DNA of 64,000 bases from CAVPDE01 sp963702565 (GTDB lineage: Bacteria > Desulfobacterota > DSM-4660 > Desulfatiglandales > HGW-15), in assembly GCA_963702565.1 (NCBI GenBank), contig CAVPDE010000002.1, positions 1 through 64,000 of the forward strand. Reading direction: 5' to 3'. The notes under the pieces were generated by a model that searched no databases, had not been told where the DNA came from, and saw only the letters and a list, made by a program, of their open reading frames with translations. Position numbers and translations under genes: made by a program. Below are positions 8,586-15,777 of this stretch, piece after piece. Within the stretch, counting starts at the first letter, position 1; each line of letters opens with the position of its first letter.

Positions 8586-9176
8586 ATGGAAAGAAGAGCG
8601 TCGATTCACCGAAAAACCAAGGAGACGGAGATCCGGCTGGAGCTCAACCTGGACGGCACCGGGGGAACTGAAATCAAAACCGGCATTCCCTTCATGGACC
8701 ACATGCTCACCCTTATGGCCGCTCACGGGTTCGTGGATCTGAAGATCACGGCATCCGGCGACACGGAGGTGGACGACCACCACACGGTGGAGGATCTCGG
8801 CATCTGCCTCGGAAAAGCCATCCACGACGCCCTTGGAAAAAGAGAAGGAATCAGGAGATACGGTCATGCCGTTGTGCCCATGGATGAGGCTTTGGCCAGG
8901 ATTGCGCTGGACATCTCCAACCGGCCCTTTCTCGCTTACCGGGTCGGCTTGAAAGAGACCAAAACCGGCTCCTTTGACGTGAACCTGGTTCGGGAGTTTT
9001 TCCGGGCCCTCGTGGTCCACTCAGGAATCACCATGCATGTGGATCTGGTCTCAGGAGATGACCCTCACCACGTGGCCGAATCGATTTTTAAATCCTTTGC
9101 CAGAGCTCTGGATCAGGCCACAAGCTTTGAACCTCGTCTTCACGGCGCAGTGCCCTCCACCAAAGGTCTTCTATAG
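8586..9176 (+). CDS. hisB: imidazoleglycerol-phosphate dehydratase
   Basis: Sixth step of histidine synthesis, converting imidazole glycerol phosphate to imidazole acetol phosphate. It is a monofunctional 196-residue enzyme, the usual length without the phosphatase domain. Metal-binding motifs are intact: GIPFMDHML (33-41), DDHHTVEDLG (63-72), MDEALARIALD (99-109) and DPHHVAES (159-166). GGGGAAGGA lies 7 bases before the ATG. The 3' 50 codons and about 40 bases downstream are duplicated at 11545-11747. hisA, normally close by, is 3.3 kb away, behind a gene remnant and waaA. Confidence 0.95.
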   Translation: MERRASIHRKTKETEIRLELNLDGTGGTEIKTGIPFMDHMLTLMAAHGFVDLKITASGDTEVDDHHTVEDLGICLGKAIHDALGKREGIRRYGHAVVPMDEALARIALDISNRPFLAYRVGLKETKTGSFDVNLVREFFRALVVHSGITMHVDLVSGDDPHHVAESIFKSFARALDQATSFEPRLHGAVPSTKGLL

Positions 9177-9217
9177 CCTAGCCTCCAACGGAAATGACCG
9201 TTCAGCGAACAGAGGGA

Positions 9218-9882
9218 ACCATCGGCAAGGTCGCCCAGGAGGCCAAAGCAGACCAGTGCTTGTTACAGTACCGCAGCTTGTCGGTGGGGGTCAGGTCGGC
9301 CCGGCCATCGGCGATTCTTTATGCATTTCGGAAAGGTGCAGGCGAGTCGCCGAATTGCTGGCCAGTGCAGATGTGATTATCGAATGTGCGATAGCTCTTG
9401 CTCAGGAAATTCACGATGGACCCTTTGAAACATTTACGGGCCATGGGATATGGTCTGCCTGGCAAGGGCAGCAGACTTATTCTCTGTCAGAGAAGAAAGT
9501 GATCCGGATCGATCTTGACCCCAACCTCGAAAAAGCATGGGCACAGGAAAGAAAGTGCAAAAAGGTTTCTGATACGGTTCACAAAGGCCTGCCTAGGACT
9601 AAACTCATGCGCATTCCGTTTCGCATGGAGATGTCGGGTTTTTCGAGAATTCCGGGTAGCTTCCCTATTATTGGGGATATCGGTGTGATCTGGCCCCTGC
9701 TGGCGAACAGGGTGGCAAAAACGCTTGGAATAAAACTTGACTTCATGAGCTACCCACAGTCAACCCCTGCGGGGCGAGAGGTCAGGGAGTGGATCGTTCG
9801 GCACATCCAGCCGATCAGCAGGGAACGGCTGATGAAAACAAGGGGAATGCCATGGGTTGATGAAGGCAGATCGAAATGCTAA
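9218..9882 (+). pseudogene. 5'-truncated gene of unknown function
   Basis: An open frame runs to TAA at 9880-9882 and is clearly protein-like: VTVPQLVGGGQVGPAIGD, ADVIIECAIALAQEI, KKVIRIDLDPNLEKAWAQ, PGSFPIIGDIGVIWPLLA. It has no plausible start: upstream it merges, out of frame, into hisB. The gene-like sequence begins just where similarity between the two hisB copies ends (about 9217), so the 5' end seems to have been lost at that junction. A neighbouring frame reads TIGKVAQEAKAD, so there may also be a frameshift near 9257. I do not recognise the family. No signal peptide or membrane segment is obvious. Confidence 0.45.
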
Positions 9883-9910
9883 GAAGTCACTCCAAAAAGG
9901 TCCTCACCCA

Positions 9911-11197
9911 ATGGCCGCACTGATCCTTGACCTCTACAATCTCCTGGCCACCCTGCTCGTCTGGCCGCTCTGTCTTTTGGTGCGCCGTCACCCCAATTTT
10001 AAGGATACCCTGCAGTTGCGGTTGTCCTTCAAGCTCCCCGCGCGGCCGCACGGCGAGCTTCTCTGGTTCCACGGCGCCTCGCTCGGAGAGGTGAAGGCTG
10101 TTGCGGGACTCATCACGGCATTGAAGGCCCGGCGGCCGGACATAACCCTTGGCGTTTCCACAATGACCGCGACGGGAAGACTAGCGGCGGGCAGCATTGC
10201 CGGCGTCGATCTGGTCTTTCCTTTTCCCTTCGACCTGGCCTGGGTGATGCGGCGCTACCTCAGGCACCTCGCCCCGCAGGCGCTCGTGATCGTCGAAACC
10301 GAGATCTGGCCCAACCTCCTTATGGAGGCGCAGAAGGCCGGGGTCCGAACGCTCTTCGTCAATGCGCGGCTCACCCAAAAGGCTTTCCGGCGGTATCAAT
10401 GGATCAAACCTTTCACCAGGAGTGTCTTCCGGCAGGCCGAGGTTCTTGCCATCGCCCCGGAAGACAAATCTCGATTCAGGATCCTGGGGGCGCAACGGGT
10501 CGACGTGCTTGGTACCCTCAAGTTCGACGCGATGCGCGCCTCTGATCCCGGCAGGGCCCGGGCCATCAGAGCTTCGCTGCAGTGCGGCAATCGGCCGGTC
10601 TTCGTCGCCGGCAGCGTGAGAGAAGGAGAGGAGGTCATGGTCCTTGAGGCCATACGTTACGCGCACGATCGAATTCCCGGCCTCTTTTCCATCATCGCCC
10701 CGCGGCATGCTGAGCGCATCCCACTTCTCATCGACTTGTCCAAGGCTTCCGGACTCGCCTGGAACCTCCGGAGCCGGCCCGGGGCCCAGGACCTGCTCAT
10801 CATCGATACCGCGGGCGAGCTCTTCGACCTTTACGGGGCTGCGCAGGCGGCCTTCGTGGGCGGGAGTCTCGTCCACCTCGGCGGACAGAACATCCTCGAA
10901 CCCCTCGCCTGGGGAATCCCCACTATCCACGGCCCCCATATGCACGATTTCGTCTGGGCCCTCGATGCAGTCAAGGGCCATACCCTCGTCGTGCACGACG
11001 CGACCGAACTTGGAAAAACCATCGTAGACATCCTGATGCACCCCGAACGATATGCGGCCATGGCCAGAGGAGGCCGCGAGAAGCTGGTTTTGGCTCGCGG
11101 AGGCACCGAACGCTACCTCCATGCCATCCTCGGATGGGGGAAGTCGAGGGAACCCCAGCCTTCTGCGCATCTCTCCCCTCACGACCCTATTCGTTGA
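9911..11197 (+). CDS. waaA: 3-deoxy-D-manno-octulosonic acid (Kdo) transferase
   Basis: Adds Kdo from CMP-Kdo to lipid A precursor at the cytoplasmic face of the inner membrane. About 428 residues, as usual. It starts MAALILDLYNLLATLL with one N-terminal membrane anchor. HGASLGEVKAV contains the conserved catalytic Glu, and VIVETEIWPNLL, SVREGEE, IIAPRHAERI and GGSLVHLGGQNILEP follow the family order. The frame is open 18 codons further upstream, into the preceding remnant. Base use looks more GC-rich than the neighbours. It sits between two hisB copies, which suggests insertion into the his locus. A strong hairpin follows at 11408-11427. Confidence 0.9.
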   Translation: MAALILDLYNLLATLLVWPLCLLVRRHPNFKDTLQLRLSFKLPARPHGELLWFHGASLGEVKAVAGLITALKARRPDITLGVSTMTATGRLAAGSIAGVDLVFPFPFDLAWVMRRYLRHLAPQALVIVETEIWPNLLMEAQKAGVRTLFVNARLTQKAFRRYQWIKPFTRSVFRQAEVLAIAPEDKSRFRILGAQRVDVLGTLKFDAMRASDPGRARAIRASLQCGNRPVFVAGSVREGEEVMVLEAIRYAHDRIPGLFSIIAPRHAERIPLLIDLSKASGLAWNLRSRPGAQDLLIIDTAGELFDLYGAAQAAFVGGSLVHLGGQNILEPLAWGIPTIHGPHMHDFVWALDAVKGHTLVVHDATELGKTIVDILMHPERYAAMARGGREKLVLARGGTERYLHAILGWGKSREPQPSAHLSPHDPIR

Positions 11198-11237
11198 ATT
11201 TCTGGGGATTTCTCCCCAATCACTCGCCTTCGCCAGG

Positions 11238-11430
11238 ATGCCCCGTGTGGTATAACGGGGAGGACCGGCCTTCGCCAAGGCTTCGGCCCGATAAAATGGC
11301 GACAGGCGACCGCGGCGTAGCCTGTAGGGCGAAGACGGGTTTGCCTCGCCATTGTGTTGTGACGGCGGGTGGCTTCGGCGGAATTTCGCTTGGCTTTGCC
11401 ACAGATGCCCCGCGCGAGAGCGCGGGGAGC
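11238..11430. repeat. two hairpins of one repeat family around a low-complexity stretch
   Basis: ATGCCCCG, ten bases, CGGGGAG occurs at 11239-11262 and again at 11406-11429, each able to form a hairpin with unrelated loop bases. Between them the sequence repeats GCCTTCGCC and GGCTTCGGC units and has no credible gene. A related hairpin, ACCCCGCAG-CTGA-CTGCGGAG, occurs at about 29146-29164. This looks like a short dispersed palindromic element. Confidence 0.45.
11408..11427 (+). terminator. probable terminator of waaA
   Basis: CCCCGCGC, loop GAGA, GCGCGGGG: an 8-bp perfect GC stem followed by AGCTTCATTTAAAA. The T-run is weak, so efficiency is uncertain. Confidence 0.45.
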
Positions 11431-11460
11431 TTCATTTAAAAAGGAAAGCTGTATTTGGGT

Positions 11461-11488
11461 TTGACTAATGAGGGGGAGTGGTTAGTAT
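11461..11488 (+). promoter_or_regulatory. duplicated hisB promoter, now upstream of the lipoprotein gene and hisA
   Basis: TTGACT, a 16-base spacer and TAGTAT. The spacer AATGAGGGGGAGTGGT matches AATGATGGAGATGGGT of the hisB promoter at most positions. The -35 box is closer to consensus than in the hisB copy. It probably drives the lipoprotein-hisA pair. Confidence 0.55.
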
Positions 11489-11544
11489 TGTGTATAACGT
11501 GAACGGCTGGCAAGCGGGGGCCAACTCCTCTGGATTTCATGACT

Positions 11545-11703
11545 TTTCAAGAAACCAGCATGCATGGGGATCTGGTCTCAGGAGAGGACTTTAACCCCAC
11601 GGCCGAATCGATTTTCAAATCCTTTGCCAGAGCTATGGATCAGGCTACAAGCTTTGAACCTCATCTTGGCGGCGCAGTGCCCTCCACCAAAGGTCTTCTA
11701 TAG
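11545..11703 (+). pseudogene. hisB: hisB 3'-end pseudogene
   Basis: The last ~50 codons of hisB are repeated here in frame to the same TAG, giving MHGDLVSGEDFNPTAES, then KSFARAMDQATSFEP and AVPSTKGLL. Codons before about residue 147 are missing, and the metal-binding DPHHVAES of real HisB has become DFNPTAES, so no activity is possible. The promoter at 11461-11488 and the downstream GTTCAGTGAACAGAGGGAA are also copies of sequence flanking the intact gene. The substitutions at functional residues fit relaxed selection. Confidence 0.85.
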
Positions 11704-11747
11704 CCTAGCTCCTAAGAGAAGCGGCTGTTCAGTGAACAGAGGGAACC

Positions 11748-12437
11748 ATGGCTAACGTCGGGTGCAAACGCCTCATCGGCTCTATTCTTTTCTTGATCGT
11801 CCTGAGCGGGTCTTCCTGCCAACTCCAGCAGGTCCCCCAGGAGGACAAAGCGGTTGTGCTTCCATTGAACACGATCGTGTTTATCGGTTTTCGACCGGGC
11901 CTGTCTCCCTCTCAAACCCCCGGCATGGTGCGCAGCCCGATTTCCGGCGCCGTATTCTCTGCGGATCCCGTGTCCGAATCCATCGCCGAGGGGCTTTCCG
12001 ACTTGCTCTTCGAAAAACTGACCAGGGACAGGCCTCTGAACTGGGTGTCGCCCGGTGAAGCAGCCGCGGCTTTTTCCCAGCTTGCCCCCTCCAACTCCAC
12101 ACTGACGGATAGGGACATTTACGTGCAAATCGGTAAGGCCCTGTCTGCCGAAGCCGTGCTAGGGGGGCATGTGTACCGCTGGCGCGAACGGGTGGGAACA
12201 GACTATTCGGCCCGCCGGCCGGCCTCTGTGGCCTTTGACCTGTATCTCATGAGTGCCGGGGACGGCGTGATCTGGTGGAAAGCACGTTTCGACAAGTCCC
12301 AGATCTCTCTCAGCGAGAATCTTTTCGATTTCAAGACCTTTTTCAAAGCCAAGGGCCGTTGGATGACGGCAGATGAACTGGCGGAGATCGGCCTCACCGA
12401 CTTTGTCGAGGCTTTCCCCAAGGGAGAAAAAGAATGA
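11748..12437 (+). CDS. probable lipoprotein of the his operon, unknown function
   Basis: 229 residues with an N-terminal signal: basic start, hydrophobic stretch LIGSILFLIVLSG, then SSC at Cys24, a plausible lipobox. The mature part has VLPLNTIVFIGFRPG, then AVFSADPVSESIAEGLSDLLFEKL and QIGKALSAEAVLGGHVYRW. That layout resembles periplasmic lipoproteins that assemble a nucleotide-like fold (GNA1162/TolB-N type), but the match is loose. AGAGGG precedes the ATG. The stop overlaps the hisA start by 4 bases (ATGA), so the two are translationally coupled. Its link to histidine synthesis is unexplained. Confidence 0.75.
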   Translation: MANVGCKRLIGSILFLIVLSGSSCQLQQVPQEDKAVVLPLNTIVFIGFRPGLSPSQTPGMVRSPISGAVFSADPVSESIAEGLSDLLFEKLTRDRPLNWVSPGEAAAAFSQLAPSNSTLTDRDIYVQIGKALSAEAVLGGHVYRWRERVGTDYSARRPASVAFDLYLMSAGDGVIWWKARFDKSQISLSENLFDFKTFFKAKGRWMTADELAEIGLTDFVEAFPKGEKE

Positions 12438-13174
12438 TCGTCATCCCTGCCGTGGACATCAAAGGCGGCCGATGCGTGAGGCTCAAGCAGGGCAGGATGT
12501 CGGAGGAAACGGTTTACTCCGATGACCCGGTTCAGACGGCCGCGACCTGGTGCGCCAAAGGAGCGGAAAGGATTCATCTGGTCGATCTGGACGGCGCCGT
12601 GGAAGGGAAAAGGGTCAACGCAGAGGTGATCAGGACGATCGCGCGTTCCGTGCCCGTGCCGGTTGAACTGGGCGGAGGCATCCGGAGCCTGGCCTCCATC
12701 GAATTCTATCTCGAATCAGGGGTGGAGTGGGTGATTCTCGGAACCTTGGCCTGCAAGGACCCGAACCTGGTGGAAGAGGCTTGCCGGAGGTTTCCGGGCC
12801 GCGTGATGCTCGCCATTGATGCCCGCGGCGGCCGGGTGGCGGTGGAGGGGTGGACCGAGGACACGGAGCGTTCCGCGACCGATGTCGCCAGGCCCTTTGA
12901 CGGCCTGGGGATTGCCGCCGTCATCTACACGGACATTCAGAGAGACGGCATGAGCGTGGGGCCCAATCTCACGGCGACCGGAGAACTCGCAAGAGCCCTG
13001 AAAACCCCGGTGATTGCCTCAGGAGGCATCTCGGGGCTTGACGACATCCGAAAGGTCCTGGCCCTTTCGGGCAGGGGCGTTGCGGGGGTGATCACGGGAA
13101 GGGCTCTTTACGAGGGAACCCTGGACCTCGAACAGGCGATCCGGGTGAGCAAAGAAAATCAAATTTCTTCTTGA
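12434..13174 (+). CDS. hisA: phosphoribosylformimino-5-aminoimidazole carboxamide ribotide isomerase
   Basis: Fourth step of histidine synthesis, an Amadori rearrangement of ProFAR to PRFAR. A 246-residue (beta/alpha)8 barrel with the catalytic pair Asp8 (IPAVDIKGG) and Asp129 (MLAIDARGG). Phosphate-binding loops are seen at VELGGGIRS, VIASGGISG and GVITGRALYEG. YTDIQRDGMSVGPN near residue 166 is also typical of HisA rather than HisF. It overlaps the upstream lipoprotein gene by 4 bases. The promoter for the next unit overlaps its stop codon. Confidence 0.95.
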   Translation: MIVIPAVDIKGGRCVRLKQGRMSEETVYSDDPVQTAATWCAKGAERIHLVDLDGAVEGKRVNAEVIRTIARSVPVPVELGGGIRSLASIEFYLESGVEWVILGTLACKDPNLVEEACRRFPGRVMLAIDARGGRVAVEGWTEDTERSATDVARPFDGLGIAAVIYTDIQRDGMSVGPNLTATGELARALKTPVIASGGISGLDDIRKVLALSGRGVAGVITGRALYEGTLDLEQAIRVSKENQISS

Positions 13175-13198
13175 CTTTGCTATGGATTTTTTTATATT
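13171..13198 (+). promoter_or_regulatory. strong sigma-70 type promoter of yqeY
   Basis: TTGACT (13171-13176), a 16-base spacer and TATATT (13193-13198). The -35 box overlaps the hisA stop codon. It should start the yqeY transcript about 20 bases before its translation start. Confidence 0.65.
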
Positions 13199-13225
13199 GG
13201 CAGTTTAACCTTAGGAGCATTCCCT

Positions 13226-13675
13226 TTGGCCACACCCCTTGTGGATAAAATCGCCCAGGACCTTATACAAGCCCTCAAAGCAAAGGATGAGGCTCGGGTC
13301 TCCTGCTTGCGGGTGCTGAAAGCGGCCGTCACCAACGAACAGGGCCGGAGAACGGAGCCCCTCCAGGAAGGAGACGTCCAGTCCGTGATCCAGTCTCTCA
13401 TCCGTAAGGGGCAGGAAGCGGCGGTGGAATTCCGAAAGGGCCATCGAGCGGACATGGCGGCCAAGGAAGAGGGCGAGATCAAGATTTTCAGCGGATATCT
13501 GCCTCAACAGCTCGCACCCGCTGAGATTGAAAGTGTGCTCAAGGAGATCATTACCGAGGTATCCGCTTCAGGCCCCAAGGATCTGGGCAAAGTCATGAAG
13601 GCTGCCATGGGGCGCCTGTCAGGAAAGGTTCAGGGCAAAGAGGTCAACGAGATAGCCAAGAGACTTCTCGGGTGA
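13226..13675 (+). CDS. yqeY: GatB/YqeY domain protein
   Basis: A 149-residue helical protein of the YqeY family, related to the C-terminal tRNA-binding part of GatB. Its precise role is unknown, though a link to tRNA-dependent amidation has been proposed from homology. The family motifs YLPQQLAPAEIE, GPKDLGKVMKAAMGRLSGKVQGKEV are present. The start codon is TTG, set by AGGAG at 13213-13217. The gene stands between hisA and dnaG, as in other genomes where yqeY neighbours dnaG and rpoD, but a terminator separates it from dnaG. Confidence 0.85.
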   Translation: MATPLVDKIAQDLIQALKAKDEARVSCLRVLKAAVTNEQGRRTEPLQEGDVQSVIQSLIRKGQEAAVEFRKGHRADMAAKEEGEIKIFSGYLPQQLAPAEIESVLKEIITEVSASGPKDLGKVMKAAMGRLSGKVQGKEVNEIAKRLLG

Positions 13676-13795
13676 TCCGCGAATTCCGGCGACGTTTCCG
13701 TTTCTGATCTTTTCACCGGTCATGAGGGTCCTATTCAAAAGCGTATCTCAGCTGATCGAAACGTGATGATCAAACAAAAACGCTCCGCTGAACAA

Positions 13796-13830
13796 CTCCT
13801 TCATCCAGTGAAGGGGTTTTTTCTTTTTGA
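13796..13830 (+). terminator. rho-independent terminator after yqeY
   Basis: CTCCTTCA, loop TCCAG, TGAAGGGG followed by TTTTTTCTTTTT. The stem is 8 bp with one T-G wobble, followed by a long T tract. It should end or attenuate the yqeY message before dnaG. Confidence 0.75.
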
Positions 13831-13836
13831 GGCCTA

Positions 13837-13989
13837 GCAGGTCGCTGAAAAACACTTGCTTCACAGGCTGCTCAATAACGGCCAGATGCAAGGCCCCCGA
13901 AATCCCGAGGAGTGAGACGTACATTCCAGTACGTCGCAGTGACGAGGGATAAGGGTAACGCAGCAGATGAGCGTTTTTCAGCAGCCTGC
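13837..13989. repeat. palindromic intergenic repeat (MITE-like), about 153 bp
   Basis: The ends are inverted: GCAGGTCGCTGAAAAACAC at the left and GCGTTTTTCAGCAGCCTGC at the right. In the centre GACGTAC-ATTCCA-GTACGTC forms a perfect hairpin. It contains a minus-strand open frame, as such elements often do, but no gene. From memory, elements with GCAGGCTGCTGAAAAAC ends are common in deltaproteobacterial genomes. It lies directly upstream of dnaG and ends 33 bases before its ATG, so it may affect dnaG expression. Confidence 0.75.
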
Positions 13990-14022
13990 TTAGGCTTCTT
14001 CGGGGGCGGTCAGGCAAGGCTC

Positions 14023-15777
14023 ATGGACGGTTACCAGGCGGCTAAAGAAGAGATCAAGAGGACCGTGGACATCGTCGAACTGATCGGTCAGTTTGTCCAG
14101 CTCAAGCGGTCCGGCCAGAGCTATATGGGGCTGTGCCCCTTTCACTCTGAAAAAGCGCCGTCTTTCACGGTGAGCCCTTCCAAGCAGATGTTCCACTGTT
14201 TCGGGTGCAAGAAGGGCGGCGATCTCTTTGCCTTCTGGATGGAGTATCATCGGGTTTCTTTTCCTCAGGCCCTGAAGGATCTGGCCGAGAAATACCACGT
14301 GTCCTTGCCCGAGAGGGATCCCGGAGTACCGGGCATCAAAGACGCGATCCTCCGGGCAAACGAAGCGGCGGCGGATTTTTTCCATTCCCTCCTGATGAAA
14401 TCGGGAAAGGGAAAGGCCGGCAGGGAGTACCTGGAGCGGAGAGGAATCCCCGGGGAAATCATCAAGGAGTTCAAGCTCGGGTATGCCCCGGAGGAGTGGG
14501 ACGCTCTGAGCAAGGCCCTGCGGGAGAAGAAGATCAATCCCGAAACCGCGCTGCAGGCCGGCCTTCTGATCCCCAGGAAGACGGAAGGCCATTACGATCG
14601 GTTCCGCAACCGGGTGATGTTTCCCATTTTCGACATGCGGAGCCAAATCGTCGGTTTCGGCGGCAGGGTCCTGGATCAGTCTCTGCCCAAGTATCTGAAC
14701 ACGCCCGAGACCCCGGTGTTTCAGAAGGGCGAACTGCTCTACGGTCTCCACGTCGCCTTTTCCCGGATCCGCGAAAGCGGCCGGGTGGTCATCGTGGAGG
14801 GTTACACCGACGTGCTGGCTCTCATCAAGCACGGGTTTCGGGGGGCGGTGGCGACCCTTGGAACCGCGCTGACCCGGGACCACATCCGGAAGCTCAAGGG
14901 GTATGCCCGGGAAGCGGTGGTGGTGTTCGACTCGGACGCCGCCGGAACCGCGGCCGCCATGAAAAGCCTTTCGTATTTCCTGGATGAAGGCATGCCCGCC
15001 AAGGTGATGTCTCTCCCGGACGAAGAGGATCCGGACACCTTTGTGAACAAGAGCGGCCTCGGGGCGTTTCAGGATCTCCTGGAGCGCAGCGTGCCCATGT
15101 TCGATTTTTTTATCGATCGCAAGATGGCCGACGGGGGAAAGGAAATCGAACACCAAGTCAACGTCCTGGAGGACATCTTCCCCGTGTTGGCGGAACTCAA
15201 GAGCCACGTGCAGCGGGCTCTTTACGTAAAACGGCTTTCGGAAAAGCTTCAGGTGACCGAAAAGGCGCTGACTGCGGAATATCATAAGTGGGCGTCCAAG
15301 GGCTCCGCCGGAGCGGACCGCCCTAAAGCCCAGGGGAAAAAGGAGTGCAAGAGGATCGATGATGTTTATCTTCTGAATCTCGTCCTCCATCATCCCGGGA
15401 CCATCGGCCGGGTCAGAGATCTCGAATGGAAGAGCCTTCTCTCTGATCCGGTGGTCATCGAGATTGTGAGCTGCCTCATCCAGAAGGCCCTTGGAGGAGG
15501 GACCCTGGACACGGAAGAAATCCTGTCCGGCCTCTCCGGGGAAACAGCACAGGAGGCCTTCAGGGAAGCGATGCTCAGCCCTTCCATCTTCAGTGAAGAG
15601 GAGGTGGAAAGGGCGATTCAGGATTTTTCAGAAAAAATCCTCAGGATCAAAATCCGGGACTCTGTGGCTGAGGCCAGAGCCAGAGGGGATTTTGAGACCT
15701 ACAACCGCATGTTGAAATTAAAGAAGGAACGAGACGTTCAACCGCGGATCAACGGGAACTCTCAGGAGGGAATGTAA
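14023..15777 (+). CDS. dnaG: DNA primase
   Basis: Makes RNA primers at the replication fork. About 584 residues. The N-terminal CHC2 zinc finger has C38-x2-H41 and C59-x2-C62. The catalytic core shows YLNTPETPVFQKGELLYG, the TOPRIM motif VIVEGYTDVLAL and VVFDSDAAG, then LPDEEDPDTF. The C-terminal part is the helicase-binding region. The start chosen, MDGYQAAKEEIKR, follows AAGG and fits the family; the frame is open further upstream only because it runs through the repeat. Its stop overlaps the rpoD ATG by one base (TAATG). Confidence 0.95.
   Translation: MDGYQAAKEEIKRTVDIVELIGQFVQLKRSGQSYMGLCPFHSEKAPSFTVSPSKQMFHCFGCKKGGDLFAFWMEYHRVSFPQALKDLAEKYHVSLPERDPGVPGIKDAILRANEAAADFFHSLLMKSGKGKAGREYLERRGIPGEIIKEFKLGYAPEEWDALSKALREKKINPETALQAGLLIPRKTEGHYDRFRNRVMFPIFDMRSQIVGFGGRVLDQSLPKYLNTPETPVFQKGELLYGLHVAFSRIRESGRVVIVEGYTDVLALIKHGFRGAVATLGTALTRDHIRKLKGYAREAVVVFDSDAAGTAAAMKSLSYFLDEGMPAKVMSLPDEEDPDTFVNKSGLGAFQDLLERSVPMFDFFIDRKMADGGKEIEHQVNVLEDIFPVLAELKSHVQRALYVKRLSEKLQVTEKALTAEYHKWASKGSAGADRPKAQGKKECKRIDDVYLLNLVLHHPGTIGRVRDLEWKSLLSDPVVIEIVSCLIQKALGGGTLDTEEILSGLSGETAQEAFREAMLSPSIFSEEEVERAIQDFSEKILRIKIRDSVAEARARGDFETYNRMLKLKKERDVQPRINGNSQEGM

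Noticed and set aside
9037..9220. Frame through hisB joined to the downstream remnant
   Set aside because: The first ~60 codons are hisB read out of frame; only the part after about 9220 is protein-like.
11564..11755. 63-aa frame starting at ATG 11564
   Set aside because: It reads the hisB pseudogene in the wrong frame; the true homology is in the frame of ATG 11560.
12434..13174. hisA read as hisF
   Set aside because: Asp8 and Asp129 with flanking IPAVDIKGG and YTDIQRDG, and the length, fit HisA.
13748..14017. 89-aa minus-strand frame between yqeY and dnaG
   Set aside because: It runs through the palindromic repeat and the terminator; frames like this are a by-product of the element.
13990..15393. 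467-codon open frame antisense to dnaG
   Set aside because: Shadow of dnaG; no ribosome-binding site and no recognisable domain.
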